Positions 36,575 to 46,242 are shown, counted from the first letter of the stretch. The stretch: 64,000 nucleotides of DNA from CAWGGS01 sp046704745 (GCA_046704745.1 JBJKRL010000147.1:22932-86931), one strand, 5' to 3'. A program made the numbers and translations. The notes: generated by a model from the sequence alone, not told the origin.

Positions 36575-38167
36575 TTAGACAGCAGGGAGTTCCAACACCA
36601 TAGCATCACCAATATTTCCAAGCTCCAGAACCTGCGCCAGCAGGTCTTTGGAAATAATCTCATCAGTCCCTAATAAGATGATATTCTGCTTGCTGGCCTC
36701 CTCCCGCCCCACCGTCATACGGGAAATATTGACGCCTGCCTTGCCGATTGTAGTTCCCAGAGCACCGATGACACCCGGTACATCGTTATTATAAACAAGC
36801 AGCATCGGACCTGCCGGAAGGGCCTCGAGACGGAAGCTGTTCAATCTCACCAGACGTGGCTCCTTCTTTCCGAAGACAGTTCCCGCCAAGACATTTTCAC
36901 CCTCTTTGGTGTTGACTTTGATCGACAACAGATTGGTAAAATCTGTGGCCTGTTCGGTTTTTGACTCAACCACCCGGATGCCGCGCTCTTTGGCAATGAT
37001 CGGTGCATTGACATAGTTTACAGCGTCTTTCAATATCGGAGTAAACAGCCCTTTCAGGAAGCCGACAGTGATCGGGCTGGTATTGAGTTCGGCCAACTCA
37101 CCGCAAAATTCGATGGTAACCTCCTCGACACCGCCTTTGGCAATCTGCATATGCATATTACCCAGCATCTCACCAAGAGTAATATACGGCCCGACCTGAG
37201 CCAGAACATCATCGCTCACCGAGGGGACATTTACAGCATTGGTCACGGCACCTTTGTTCAAATAATCCGCCAACTGTTCGGCTATGATCAGGGCCACATT
37301 TTCCTGAGCCTCGCTGGTGGAAGCACCCAGATGGGGAGTACAGATGAAGTTTTTCAAACCAAGCAGTTTGCAGTTCTCCAGGGACGTGGGCTCGGTGGCA
37401 AAGACATCGAGAGCCGCTCCGGCAATCTTTCCTTCCACCAAGGCGTCATAGAGGGCATCCTCGTCGCAAACGCCGCCTCGGGCACAATCTATAAACATGG
37501 CATCCTTCTTCATATTGGAGAAGAATTCAGTGGACAGAAGGCCTTTGGTCTCCTTTGTTAGAGGAACATGGACGGTGATGTAATCAGAGCGGCGGGCCAA
37601 TTCAAGAAGATCGACAAGTTCAACACCGATCTTATCCGCAATCTCTTTGGGCAAAAAGGGGTCGTAGGCGATGGTTTTCATTTTCAGTCCCTGAGCCCGG
37701 CTGGCGGCGATCCCTCCGATTCGGCCGATACCAACAATTCCCAAGGTTTTGCCTGTTACCTCCCGGCCCATAAAACTTTTCTTTTCCCATTTGCCCTCTT
37801 TCATCGAGGCGGTTGCCTGCGGGATGTTGCGCGACAGGGCCATCATCATCGATATGGCATGCTCGGCAGCAGTCGTGGCATTGCCGTCCGGTGCATTCAT
37901 GACCACAATACCTTTCTGGCTGGCAGCCGGAATATCCACATTGTCAAGGCCGATGCCGGCACGTCCTATTACTTTCAGATTGGTAGCACATTCGATGACA
38001 TCGGCAGTAACCTTGGTGGCACTTCGGATTACCAGCCCGTCGTAGTTTCCGATGATCTTTTTTAATTCTTCCGGCGGAAGTCCGGTGTTTATATCGACTT
38101 CCAAACCTGCATCCCGTAAAATCTGCGCACCTGCCGGGGCCAGATTGTCACTAATCAGTACTTTCAT
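36575..38167 (-). CDS. serA: D-3-phosphoglycerate dehydrogenase (long form)
   Basis: The enzyme oxidises 3-phosphoglycerate in the first step of serine synthesis. The NAD-binding motif LGIVGIGRIGGIAASRAQGL, the catalytic Arg/Glu/His set (CARGGVCDEDAL, TPHLGASTSEAQ) and the C-terminal ASB and ACT domains (LLVYNNDVPGVIGALGTTIG) give the 530-aa type 1 form. GAGGAG precedes ATG 38167. The ACT domain suggests serine feedback control. Confidence 0.96.
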   Translation of the reverse strand: MKVLISDNLAPAGAQILRDAGLEVDINTGLPPEELKKIIGNYDGLVIRSATKVTADVIECATNLKVIGRAGIGLDNVDIPAASQKGIVVMNAPDGNATTAAEHAISMMMALSRNIPQATASMKEGKWEKKSFMGREVTGKTLGIVGIGRIGGIAASRAQGLKMKTIAYDPFLPKEIADKIGVELVDLLELARRSDYITVHVPLTKETKGLLSTEFFSNMKKDAMFIDCARGGVCDEDALYDALVEGKIAGAALDVFATEPTSLENCKLLGLKNFICTPHLGASTSEAQENVALIIAEQLADYLNKGAVTNAVNVPSVSDDVLAQVGPYITLGEMLGNMHMQIAKGGVEEVTIEFCGELAELNTSPITVGFLKGLFTPILKDAVNYVNAPIIAKERGIRVVESKTEQATDFTNLLSIKVNTKEGENVLAGTVFGKKEPRLVRLNSFRLEALPAGPMLLVYNNDVPGVIGALGTTIGKAGVNISRMTVGREEASKQNIILLGTDEIISKDLLAQVLELGNIGDAMVLELPAV

Positions 38168-38491
38168 CTCAACTCCTCAAATGTAACCCCTTCTCTCTTC
38201 CTGTTAAATGCTGCCGAATTCAAAAAAACCACAATGCGGTTCTATAAATTGGTGGCCGCGTAAAGCGATCCGGGAATAACCATAAAAATGAATTAATAAA
38301 GGGGGAAATATACAGGGGATAGCACAAGAGAACAAGTAAAATAGATACTATCTATCAAGCAAAATTACAAAACCTCTTCTTGATAGGTCCTGCGTTATCC
38401 CTTCATTTCTCATTGAGAAATCTATTTTACCGCGATATATAGCAGTCAAATTCAAAATGTTGTACAGTTTCTCTTAAATCAAGGAGTAAGC
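38168..38491. other. Divergent promoter region between serA and gltX
   Basis: About 320 AT-rich bases between oppositely transcribed genes, so both promoters should be here. The only symmetry noticed is CTATCAAG and CTTGATAG about 20 bases apart near 38353-38385. No gene is present. Confidence 0.45.
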
Positions 38492-39967
38492 ATGACTGAG
38501 ACACGACTACGTTTCCCCCCCAGCCCAACCGGCTATCTGCATATAGGTGGCGCCAGAACTGCCCTGTATAATTGGCTCTATGCAAAAAAAACCGGAGGCA
38601 AACTCATCCTTCGTATCGAAGATACCGACACCGAACGTTCGACCTCCGAATCCATCGACGGCATTATCGAAGGTCTTAAATGGCTCGGTATCGATTGGGA
38701 TGAAGGTCCCTACTTTCAAACCCAATTCAACCATGAGCATATTGCCGCAGCAGAAAAACTGCTGGGAGAAGGCTTTGCCTACAAATGTTTTTGCACGAAA
38801 GAAGAGCTGGATGCCAAACGGGAGGCAGCCCTGGCCGCCAAAGGAAATCTCGGCTATGACGGTACCTGCAGAAATCTAAGTAAGGAGCAGATCCTGGAAA
38901 AAGAAGCGGCAGGACTTCCGTTTACGGTCCGTTTCAAGGTTCCCAAGCGCGAAGGGATGCTCGGTTATAACGACAAGGTCCTTGGACGTATCGAATGCAA
39001 TTACCGCGAGATAGACGACTTCGTCATTGTTCGATCAAACGGCAAGCCTCTCTATCTCCTCTGTAATGTGGTGGACGATATAAGAGATCGCATCACCCAT
39101 ATCATCCGAGGCCAGGACCACATGACCAATACACTCAAACAGGTCCTCCTCTATGAAGCTTTTAAAAAGCAAGTACCCGTCTTCGCTCACATGCCACTTA
39201 CCCTGGACACCAAAAAAGCCAAGATATCCAAACGCAGCCATGGAGAAATCGTTGCCGTCCAGTTCTACCGAGATCACGGATTCATTCCTTGGGCCTTCAA
39301 CAATTTTCTGGTTCTCCTGGGGTGGTCGCCCGGAGATGATAGAGAAATCTTTTCCAGAAATGAGTTGATCGAAGCCTTCACCCTTGAGCGTATCAACAAA
39401 TCAAGTTCCATTTTTAACTACCGCAAGGACGATCCGAAATTCTTCACCGATCCAAAGGCCATCGCCATCAACGAACACTACCTGCGCACCATGTCCATCG
39501 AAGAGATAGGAGAGCTGGTGCACCACGAGTTGGAAAAAGAAGGACTCTGGGATACAACCTATGAAGGTAATAAGAAACAATGGTATTTAAAAACAGTGGA
39601 TCTGATCCGCGACCGCTTTCATACTTTAAAGGACTTCACAACATTGGGCCGGGCCTACTTTGCCGACGACTATTCGGTAGAAGAGAAACCCCTGCAAAAG
39701 AATATCATCAAATTCCCAGATCTGAAGATCTGGCTCCCCCGCCTTGCCGACCGATATGAACACCTGGAATCCTTCACCGCTGAATCGGCGGAGCAACTGG
39801 CCAGAGAACTGGCCGACGAGGTCGGTGTGAAACCCGGCGTCATAATAAACGGTATGCGCACGGTGATAACCGGGCAACTGGCAGGACCATCAATGGTTGA
39901 TGTCTTAACCAGCATCGGCCGTGAACGGGTTGTTCAGCGGCTTCGCCAGATCGACAGACTGTATTGA
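38492..39967 (+). CDS. gltX: Glutamyl-tRNA synthetase
   Basis: The class I synthetase has the HIGH-type motif PTGYLHIGGARTALYNW at the N-terminus and the KMSKS-type motif DTKKAKISKRSHGE. It is 491 aa, full length. AAGGAG precedes ATG 38492. It is followed by glnS after one base, so the two are co-transcribed. With GlnRS present, it need not misacylate tRNA-Gln. Confidence 0.95.
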   Translation: MTETRLRFPPSPTGYLHIGGARTALYNWLYAKKTGGKLILRIEDTDTERSTSESIDGIIEGLKWLGIDWDEGPYFQTQFNHEHIAAAEKLLGEGFAYKCFCTKEELDAKREAALAAKGNLGYDGTCRNLSKEQILEKEAAGLPFTVRFKVPKREGMLGYNDKVLGRIECNYREIDDFVIVRSNGKPLYLLCNVVDDIRDRITHIIRGQDHMTNTLKQVLLYEAFKKQVPVFAHMPLTLDTKKAKISKRSHGEIVAVQFYRDHGFIPWAFNNFLVLLGWSPGDDREIFSRNELIEAFTLERINKSSSIFNYRKDDPKFFTDPKAIAINEHYLRTMSIEEIGELVHHELEKEGLWDTTYEGNKKQWYLKTVDLIRDRFHTLKDFTTLGRAYFADDYSVEEKPLQKNIIKFPDLKIWLPRLADRYEHLESFTAESAEQLARELADEVGVKPGVIINGMRTVITGQLAGPSMVDVLTSIGRERVVQRLRQIDRLY

Positions 39968-39968
39968 A

Positions 39969-41696
39969 ATGCAAACAAATTCCCCCCTGCAATTAAACAC
40001 TATGGATAACCTTGAGACCCCCCCTGATAAACCCTTGGATTTCATCCGGCAGATCATTGCCGACGATCTTAAAACCGGAAAACATACCAAAATCGTAACC
40101 AGGTTTCCGCCAGAGCCTAACGGCTTTCTACATATCGGTCATGCCAAGTCCATTTGCCTCAATTTCGGTATCGGCCTGGAATACGGCGGTCCCTGCCATA
40201 TGCGCTTCGACGATACCAACCCCAGCAAGGAAGAGGTTGCTTATGTTGAATCCATTTTGAACGATGTTAAATGGCTGGGCTTTGACTGGGGTCAAAACCT
40301 TTTCTATGCCTCCGACTATTTCGACAGGCTTTTCGACTTTGCTGTGCAGCTCATAAAATTGGGCAAGGCTTATGTCTGCGACCTCTCCGGTGAAGAGATC
40401 CGGGAATACAGAGGCACTCTCACTGAACCAGGCAAGGAAAGCCCGTATCGCAACCGCAGCATCGAAGAGAACCTCGATCTTTTCCAACGGATGCGTGCAG
40501 GAGAGTTCGACGAGGGCAGCCGGGTTCTGCGGGCCAAAATCGACATGGCCTCACCGAATGTCAACATGCGCGATCCGGTAATCTACAGAATCATAAAGGC
40601 TTCCCACCACCGAACCGGCGATAAATGGTGTATCTACCCCATGTACGATTATACCCATTGTCTATCCGATTCCATTGAGGGAATCACCCATTCCTTGTGT
40701 ACCCTTGAATTCGAAGACCACCGTCCTCTCTACGATTGGGTACTGGATGTCCTCGACACCCCTTGCCACCCGCGCCAGATTGAATTTGCCCGCCTCAATC
40801 TCACCTATACGGTCATGAGCAAACGTAAAATCCTGCAGCTGGTCAACGGCGGATACGTCAAAGGCTGGGATGACCCCAGAATGCTGACCATCTCAGGTCT
40901 CAGACGTCGCGGCTATCCTCCGGCAGCCATCCGAAAATTCTGTAATCTCATCGGGATAGGGAAAAAGGAGAGTTGGATCGACATGGGAGTGCTGGAAAAC
41001 GCAGTTCGTGACCATCTCAACGAAATCGCCCCGAGAGTTATGGGTATTCTCGACCCGCTAAAGGTTATCATCGATAATTATCCTGAAGGACTGGTGGAAG
41101 AAATGACGGCCCAGAATCATCCGCAAAACCCGGAAATGGGCACCCGAGTGCTCCCCTTCGCCAAAGATATCTTTATAGAACGCTCCGATTTTATGGAAGA
41201 GCCGCCAAAGAAGTTCTATCGACTCGGCCCGGGACGTGAAGTTCGTCTGCGCTATGCCTACCTGATAAAATTTGTATCCCTGGAAAAGGATGCGGATACG
41301 AAAGAAATCAAAGCAATCCACTGTACCTACGACCCGGCCAGCAAAGGTGGAACCGTTCCCGACGGGAGAAAAGTTAAAGGAACTATCCATTGGGTCAGTG
41401 CGTCGCATGCCCTGGACTGCCCGGTACGTCTTTACGACCGCCTGTTTTCTGTTCCCCACCCGGATGCGGAAAAAGAAGTTGATTTTAAAAAGTTTATAAA
41501 TCCTGATTCCATGAAGATCCTGGAAAATTGCAAAGTTGAACCTGGGCTGGCTGAAATGGAACCAGGCTCGAGTTTCCAGTTTGAACGCCAGGGGTACTTT
41601 TGTCTTGATCAAGTTGATTCACAAAAAGGAAAACCTGTATTCAACCGAATTGTCACATTACGAGACTCTTGGGCCAAAGAGCAGGAAAAAATGTAA
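39969..41696 (+). CDS. glnS: Glutaminyl-tRNA synthetase
   Basis: The enzyme charges tRNA-Gln directly. FIRQIIADDLKTGKH, the HIGH motif PEPNGFLHIGHAKSICLNFG, VMSKRK (KMSKS type) and the C-terminal beta-barrels are present. The ATG at 39969 lies one base after the gltX stop; ATG 40002 is an alternative that gives 564 aa. GlnRS is patchy outside gamma- and beta-proteobacteria and some delta groups, and is thought to have spread by transfer from eukaryotes. Confidence 0.94.
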   Translation: MQTNSPLQLNTMDNLETPPDKPLDFIRQIIADDLKTGKHTKIVTRFPPEPNGFLHIGHAKSICLNFGIGLEYGGPCHMRFDDTNPSKEEVAYVESILNDVKWLGFDWGQNLFYASDYFDRLFDFAVQLIKLGKAYVCDLSGEEIREYRGTLTEPGKESPYRNRSIEENLDLFQRMRAGEFDEGSRVLRAKIDMASPNVNMRDPVIYRIIKASHHRTGDKWCIYPMYDYTHCLSDSIEGITHSLCTLEFEDHRPLYDWVLDVLDTPCHPRQIEFARLNLTYTVMSKRKILQLVNGGYVKGWDDPRMLTISGLRRRGYPPAAIRKFCNLIGIGKKESWIDMGVLENAVRDHLNEIAPRVMGILDPLKVIIDNYPEGLVEEMTAQNHPQNPEMGTRVLPFAKDIFIERSDFMEEPPKKFYRLGPGREVRLRYAYLIKFVSLEKDADTKEIKAIHCTYDPASKGGTVPDGRKVKGTIHWVSASHALDCPVRLYDRLFSVPHPDAEKEVDFKKFINPDSMKILENCKVEPGLAEMEPGSSFQFERQGYFCLDQVDSQKGKPVFNRIVTLRDSWAKEQEKM

Positions 41697-41877
41697 TGGC
41701 ATCGCAATGACTCTTCACCCGAAGTCTCATTGCATTCGCTTCTTAGCGTCGCATTCAACTCTTAAGAGTCACACACCTCGCATATGAAGCGTGAAACGAC
41801 GTCATCTTTAAATCAAGTCTATGCGGAGATTGTCTATTATTAGGCGGTCGCCAGAGGTATTGTTAAAAAGGTAGAAT

Positions 41878-42144
41878 ATGTCGGAAATCAGTTTACGAAA
41901 GATGAAGGTTCGTCAATCGGGTATCATTACCACAGTTAAAGTCGGTGGAGTCTTAGGCCAACGAATACGTGAGATGGGGCTTGTTCCAGGCACCCAAATA
42001 ACCGTTCAAGGGCGGGCCCCTTTATATGATCCGGTTGCACTCCGGGTTATGGGTGGAACTTTGACGCTTAGAAACAACGAAGCAGACTTTATTTTGGTTG
42101 AAGTAGCTGACGAGCAGGAAGTATCTTCAGCGAAAAGCCCTTGA
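41878..42144 (+). CDS. feoA: FeoA domain protein (first copy)
   Basis: The 88-aa SH3-like protein is typical of FeoA (GGVLGQRIREMGLVPGTQI, then MGGTLTLRNNEADFILVE). FeoA proteins assist the FeoB ferrous-iron transporter. It begins the iron cluster, 180 bases after glnS. No clear Fur box was identified. Confidence 0.9.
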   Translation: MSEISLRKMKVRQSGIITTVKVGGVLGQRIREMGLVPGTQITVQGRAPLYDPVALRVMGGTLTLRNNEADFILVEVADEQEVSSAKSP

Positions 42145-42184
42145 TTACCATTAACAATATTTTATTTCCTCCTTGAAAATTTTA

Positions 42185-42213
42185 TTGACACCCGTTATTG
42201 TTTGGAGTACCTA
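42185..42213 (+). promoter_or_regulatory. Candidate promoter for the second feoA
   Basis: TTGACA (42185-42190) and TACCTA (42208-42213) are separated by 17 bases, 27 bases before the GTG start. The -35 is perfect and the -10 only fair. Confidence 0.45.
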
Positions 42214-42240
42214 AAGATTGTTTTTTCATGGAGGACATAG

Positions 42241-42558
42241 GTGACACTCAAACAGCTAAATCATAAATGCTCATGTTTTGCCGGAAGGGTAAAACGACGA
42301 CTGGGAAGAGGCAGATGTGCTGCTGAGCAGATTATGCCCTTATCACGAATCAGACACCACGGCCGGAAAAGAATCTGCAAAATCACTGGAGACAGAAAAC
42401 TCTGTGCCCGGATGGCCTCGCTTGGATTTTATCCCGGAGAAGAGGTGGAGCTTCTGTGCAATGAAAACGACTCACAATGCATCTTGAAGATTCAAGGAGG
42501 CACCATCAGTCTGGATAACACGGCAAGCAAAAATATTCTTGTTCAATCCATAGAATAA
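42241..42558 (+). CDS. FeoA domain protein (second copy, basic N-terminal extension)
   Basis: The C-terminal 70 residues are a FeoA domain (ARMASLGFYPGEEVELL, KIQGGTISLDNTASKNILV). The first 35 residues are rich in Arg, Lys and Cys, which is unusual for FeoA. The GTG at 42241 has GGAGGA upstream. Duplicate feoA genes ahead of feoB are common in anaerobes. It ends in a terminator before the repeat element. Confidence 0.85.
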   Translation: MTLKQLNHKCSCFAGRVKRRLGRGRCAAEQIMPLSRIRHHGRKRICKITGDRKLCARMASLGFYPGEEVELLCNENDSQCILKIQGGTISLDNTASKNILVQSIE

Positions 42559-42582
42559 TTTTATTTGCCTGTGATTACGTTT

Positions 42583-42608
42583 AAATCCGGTTTATCCGGG
42601 TTTTTTTT
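42583..42608 (+). terminator. Intrinsic terminator after second feoA
   Basis: AAATCCGG (42583-42590) and CCGGGTTT (42596-42603) form an 8-bp stem with one G-T pair, running into a stretch of eight T residues. It lies 24 bases after the stop and should separate feoA from feoB transcription. Confidence 0.8.
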
Positions 42609-42634
42609 CGCCTTGATATTTAGGCAGTCCTAAC

Positions 42635-42832
42635 TAGTTTCCATCCTGAAACGAGGGATTTCGGAGTCTTCGCTTACCTCTTCTACATCTAGACGCGATG
42701 GCAAATGTAACCGGAGGCATATACCTAATATCGGAGTCAGAGTTTATGCCCGGAGGGTGCTTACCTCCGAGGATTAAATTTGACAGCGTAACGACGAGTT
42801 AGAAGAAAAGCGCCGTTTTCGGATGGAAACCA
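42635..42832. repeat. Intergenic hairpin-ended repeat, copy B
   Basis: The 198-bp element has TAGTTTCCATCC at its left end and GGATGGAAACCA at its right end (11 of 12 paired). It matches copy A (4773-4936) along its length except for an insert of about 35 bases (cggagtcagagtttatgccc and onward). It lies inside the feo cluster, between the feoA terminator and the FeoB-associated gene. Confidence 0.75.
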
Positions 42833-42856
42833 ACTATCACCGCCAAGGAGATTATT

Positions 42857-43036
42857 ATGTGGGATTCCATTGTGGTAGCGGTTATAATCGCTATCTGCGT
42901 CTTTTTTGTTGGGCGAAAGATGTACCACCAGTTTAAAGCCGCGTCCGACCCGACAATCAATCTGGAGTGCGGTTGCGGTTGTTCAGGCGGTTGTTCTTCA
43001 TCTTCCTGCCCTGATGACAAAAAAAAGAGAGAATAA
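42857..43036 (+). CDS. FeoB-associated Cys-rich small membrane protein
   Basis: The 59-aa protein begins MWDSIVVAVIIAICVFFVGR, a single membrane helix. A Cys-rich tail follows (LECGCGCSGGCSSSSCPDD) and ends in basic residues. This is the layout of the FeoB_associated family, small proteins found next to feoB and perhaps binding iron. AAGGAG precedes the ATG. Here it lies 47 bases upstream of feoB, rather than downstream as is often seen. Confidence 0.85.
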   Translation: MWDSIVVAVIIAICVFFVGRKMYHQFKAASDPTINLECGCGCSGGCSSSSCPDDKKKRE

Positions 43037-43083
43037 GAATCGCATCTTCGGCGACCGACCTCTTATGCAATAAAGATTTACGT

Positions 43084-45309
43084 ATGAACATGCACATGAC
43101 CAAGAAAAATTTCACCATGGCCCTGGCCGGAAACCCGAATGCAGGTAAAACAACCCTTTTCAACCAGCTTACCGGTTCCCGACAGCATGTTGGTAACTAT
43201 CCGGGAATTACCGTAGATTACAAGGAAGGAGCCTTCCATCATTTAAACCAGAAAATTCTGTTGACGGACCTTCCCGGCACCTATTCCCTTACCGCCTATT
43301 CCGCGGAAGAACTGGTCGCCAGGGACTATCTGGTCAACGAAAAGCCCCAAGTCGTTATCAACATCGTCGATGCCTCAAATCTAGAAAGAAATCTCTATCT
43401 CACCTGCCAGTTTCTCGAACTTGGTATACCGCTTGTAATCGCCTTGAATATGATCGATGTGGCAAAAGATCGTGGTATCGAGGTGCGAGCTGAAAGGCTT
43501 TCCACCCTCCTGGGAGTACCGGTTGTTCCGATTATCGCACGAACTGGCCAAGGAAAAGACCAGCTCATCGAGCAGGCCATGGCTACAGCCGCCGCCGAAC
43601 CTAAATGGCGTCCCCTTGATATTTCCTATGGCGACGATCTGGATGAAACGATAATGGATCTCATGACCGAGATACATCGTGAAAACTTTTTAACAGACGT
43701 TTACCCTGCACGGTTTACCGCGATAAAGTACCTGGAGCACGATGATCAGATCATGGATATAGGCCGGAAGGTTTCTCCCGATACAGCCGAACGTATAAGA
43801 TCTATTGTCAGTCAAGTGTCGGACCATCTGATGAAAACCATGGATGTCTATCCGGAAGCCATTATCGCCGACCATCGATACGGATTTATAAAATCCATCA
43901 TCCGCCAGGGAGTCGTCACCCATAAATTCGATACCAGCCGTCTCTATACCTCAGATAAAATCGACAAGATCGTAACCAACCGGCTTCTGGGTCCGGTCAT
44001 CATGCTGCTAGTACTCTACGGCCTCTACACATTCACCTTTTCCTGGAGCGAACGACCGGTGACCTGGCTGGAAAACGCTTTTTCACTGCTCGGAACAGTC
44101 GTTGATTCCCACATGCATGACGGTCTTGTAAAATCCATGATAACCTCAGGTATTATCCATGGGGTCGGCGGAGTACTGGGTTTTGTCCCGTTGATCATGT
44201 TTATGTTTCTGGGAATAGCAATATTGGAGGATTCGGGGTATCTGGCCAGAGTTGCCTTCATGATGGACAGGGTTTTTAGGATTTTCGGTCTTCACGGTTC
44301 ATCCGTTATGCCGTTTATCATCTCCGGCGGCATCGCAGGCGGCTGTGCGGTACCCGGTGTAATGGCGACCAGAACACTTCGTTCTCCCAAAGAACGGCTG
44401 GCCACTTTGCTGACAGTACCCTTCATGAACTGTGGAGCGAAGCTCCCGGTTCTTGCCCTTTTGATCGGAACATTTTTTCATCAGAACAAGGCAAAATATA
44501 TGTTCTTTTTTACAATGCTGACATGGGTCGTAGCCCTTTTATCAGCTAAATTTTTCCGATCTACGGTTCTCAAAGGAGAGTCGACGCCCTTTGTCATGGA
44601 ACTGCCTCCCTATCGTTTCCCGACCCTGCGTGGGCTTTTAATCCATACATGGGAAAGGACATGGCAATATATCAAAAAGGCAGGTACCGTTATTTTGGGT
44701 ATCTCCATTCTAATTTGGGCGATTATGACCTTTCCTTCACTCCCTGCCGCCAGAGTGTCGTTTTACAACCAGCAAAGGCAAGCGGTGAAGGCAGACCATA
44801 TCACCCCTGTCACCGGCACCAATGCTACACATGAAACCGCACTATCTCAGAAGGCTAAACTGGCCAGTCAGATCGAGACTATCGATAATGTCGAAGCACA
44901 AGAAGCACTGAAAAACTCTGCCGCCGGGAGACTGGGGATGGCGCTTGAATCCGTTTCACGCTACGCTGGTTTCGATTGGCGGACTAACATAGCTTTGATC
45001 GGTGGTTTTGCCGCTAAAGAGGTCATCGTCTCCACCTTGGGGACGGCTTACTCCATGGGGCAGGTTGATACGGAGAAGTCCACTCCTTTGGGAAAACGGC
45101 TGCAAAAAGACACCCACTGGAACAAAGGTGTCGCCATAGCCGCTCTGCTCTTTATCATGTTTTACAGTCCCTGTTTCGTAACCATTATCTGTATCGCCAG
45201 AGAAGCGTCCTGGCGATGGGCATTTTTTTCCATTGCCTTTAATACAGTCTTTGCCTACACTTTTGCCGTTCTCTTTTTTCAGTTCAGCAGGTTTTTTGGA
45301 TTGACTTGA
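43084..45309 (+). CDS. feoB: Ferrous iron transporter FeoB
   Basis: The N-terminal G domain has G1 GNPNAGKTTLFNQLTG, G3 DLPGTYSLTAYS and G4 NMID. The C-terminal membrane domain has two Gate regions (PFIISGGIAGGCAVPG and LIGGFAAKEVIVSTLGTAYS). At 741 aa it is a full-length inner-membrane iron(II) transporter. ATG 43084 was used; ATG 43096 (MTKKNF) is an alternative, and neither has a strong ribosome-binding site. It ends at a bidirectional terminator. Confidence 0.95.
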   Translation: MNMHMTKKNFTMALAGNPNAGKTTLFNQLTGSRQHVGNYPGITVDYKEGAFHHLNQKILLTDLPGTYSLTAYSAEELVARDYLVNEKPQVVINIVDASNLERNLYLTCQFLELGIPLVIALNMIDVAKDRGIEVRAERLSTLLGVPVVPIIARTGQGKDQLIEQAMATAAAEPKWRPLDISYGDDLDETIMDLMTEIHRENFLTDVYPARFTAIKYLEHDDQIMDIGRKVSPDTAERIRSIVSQVSDHLMKTMDVYPEAIIADHRYGFIKSIIRQGVVTHKFDTSRLYTSDKIDKIVTNRLLGPVIMLLVLYGLYTFTFSWSERPVTWLENAFSLLGTVVDSHMHDGLVKSMITSGIIHGVGGVLGFVPLIMFMFLGIAILEDSGYLARVAFMMDRVFRIFGLHGSSVMPFIISGGIAGGCAVPGVMATRTLRSPKERLATLLTVPFMNCGAKLPVLALLIGTFFHQNKAKYMFFFTMLTWVVALLSAKFFRSTVLKGESTPFVMELPPYRFPTLRGLLIHTWERTWQYIKKAGTVILGISILIWAIMTFPSLPAARVSFYNQQRQAVKADHITPVTGTNATHETALSQKAKLASQIETIDNVEAQEALKNSAAGRLGMALESVSRYAGFDWRTNIALIGGFAAKEVIVSTLGTAYSMGQVDTEKSTPLGKRLQKDTHWNKGVAIAALLFIMFYSPCFVTIICIAREASWRWAFFSIAFNTVFAYTFAVLFFQFSRFFGLT

Positions 45310-45413
45310 TTTTTACACGAACTTGCAAAAATTCCAACTATCTGCAAAGAAAACACGATAATTCTGAAACTTATAAAATGGAATTCTCGTTAGGTATTTT
45401 CTACGAAGAAAAC

Positions 45414-45456
45414 AAAAAAGGCGTCCATCGGGAAACTGTCCGACGGGCGCCTTTTT
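45414..45456. terminator. Bidirectional terminator after feoB
   Basis: AAAAAAGGCGTCC and its near-complement GGGCGCCTTTTT enclose an inner TCGG/CCGA pair, giving a long stem with T-runs on both strands. It lies about 105 bases after feoB. Confidence 0.85.
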
Positions 45457-45768
45457 CGGGGGAGGAGAAGAAAAGCTATCTTGACTCAGCGCTTGATGCA
45501 TTATTACTAATTCAATATCCATACCACCTTGCGTAATACAAAAGCAACATATCGTATTTAAAGCATAAATGTTTTATATTAAATTATGATGATCTCCTCC
45601 TCTTGGGAAAATGTGGACATTTTTTGCTCAAAATGGTTACCACCCTGGGTATTTTTTACCCACCCCAGCCCAAATATCTCATAACCATTGAGACTATTTC
45701 CGAAAACACATCAAGATATCAAATCCTGATGAAATGTTTGCAGAATTTGAGACTTACAAATTACACCC
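45457..45768. other. Gene-free gap with a nested hairpin
   Basis: At 45627-45692 an outer inverted repeat (CTCAAAATGGTTA and TAACCATTGAG) encloses an inner one (TGGGTA, five T, TACCCA). It could end the minus-strand DUF4177 transcript. The long plus-strand frame here runs antisense to the DUF4177 gene and is not a gene. Confidence 0.45.
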
Positions 45769-46194
45769 CTACTCTATACGAATCGAACCGGCCCCTGCTT
45801 CTTCCTTGTCTCCTGGTGTTCGTTTTTTTAAACCCTCGGACGACACAGGCCGTAACGGTGATCGGTGCAATGCTTTCTCTTGTATTTCATCTTTCGGGTC
45901 CTCCTGCACCTCTTGCTGCCGTTCTGGCCGAAGAAAACGAGGAGATAGATCGACATCGGAGTCCTGTTTATTTGTCCGGGCTCCCAAACTGCTATCCTGT
46001 AAGACCGGGGCATCAATGGGTTGCTTAAAAGTCGCAATCAGTCCCTCCTGGACTTCAAGCAGAGAAACCAGTTCCCAGCCGGCACGACCGAACTCGTTCA
46101 TGGATTCCTCCATCTCTGCCTCATCAAGAAAGGCTCCGCCTAAGAGGCCCTCTTTCTTGTAATCGTAATGAACGGTCTTATAACTCCATCGCAT
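45769..46194 (-). CDS. DUF4177 family protein with disordered tail
   Basis: The first 60 residues match DUF4177 (MRWSYKTVHYDYKK, MNEFGRAGWELVSLLEVQEG, LIATFKQP). The remaining 80 are charged and low in hydrophobic residues, so probably disordered, which is unusual since most members stop after the domain. Function is unknown. It lies 48 bases downstream of the MORN-protein gene and could be co-transcribed. Confidence 0.75.
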   Translation of the reverse strand: MRWSYKTVHYDYKKEGLLGGAFLDEAEMEESMNEFGRAGWELVSLLEVQEGLIATFKQPIDAPVLQDSSLGARTNKQDSDVDLSPRFLRPERQQEVQEDPKDEIQEKALHRSPLRPVSSEGLKKRTPGDKEEAGAGSIRIE

Positions 46195-46242
46195 ACGTTC
46201 CCCTCATTTTTCTCTCTTTTTACATCTTTTTCTGATTAGGAC

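Noticed and set aside
41697..41877. Fur box upstream of feoA
   Set aside because: No sequence close to the usual 19-bp Fur consensus was found; an imperfect hairpin after glnS (GCAATGA, TCATTGC) is the only feature.
45603..46028. Plus-strand frame of 141 codons
   Set aside because: It overlaps the DUF4177 gene on the opposite strand, which matches a known family; no ribosome-binding site is seen.
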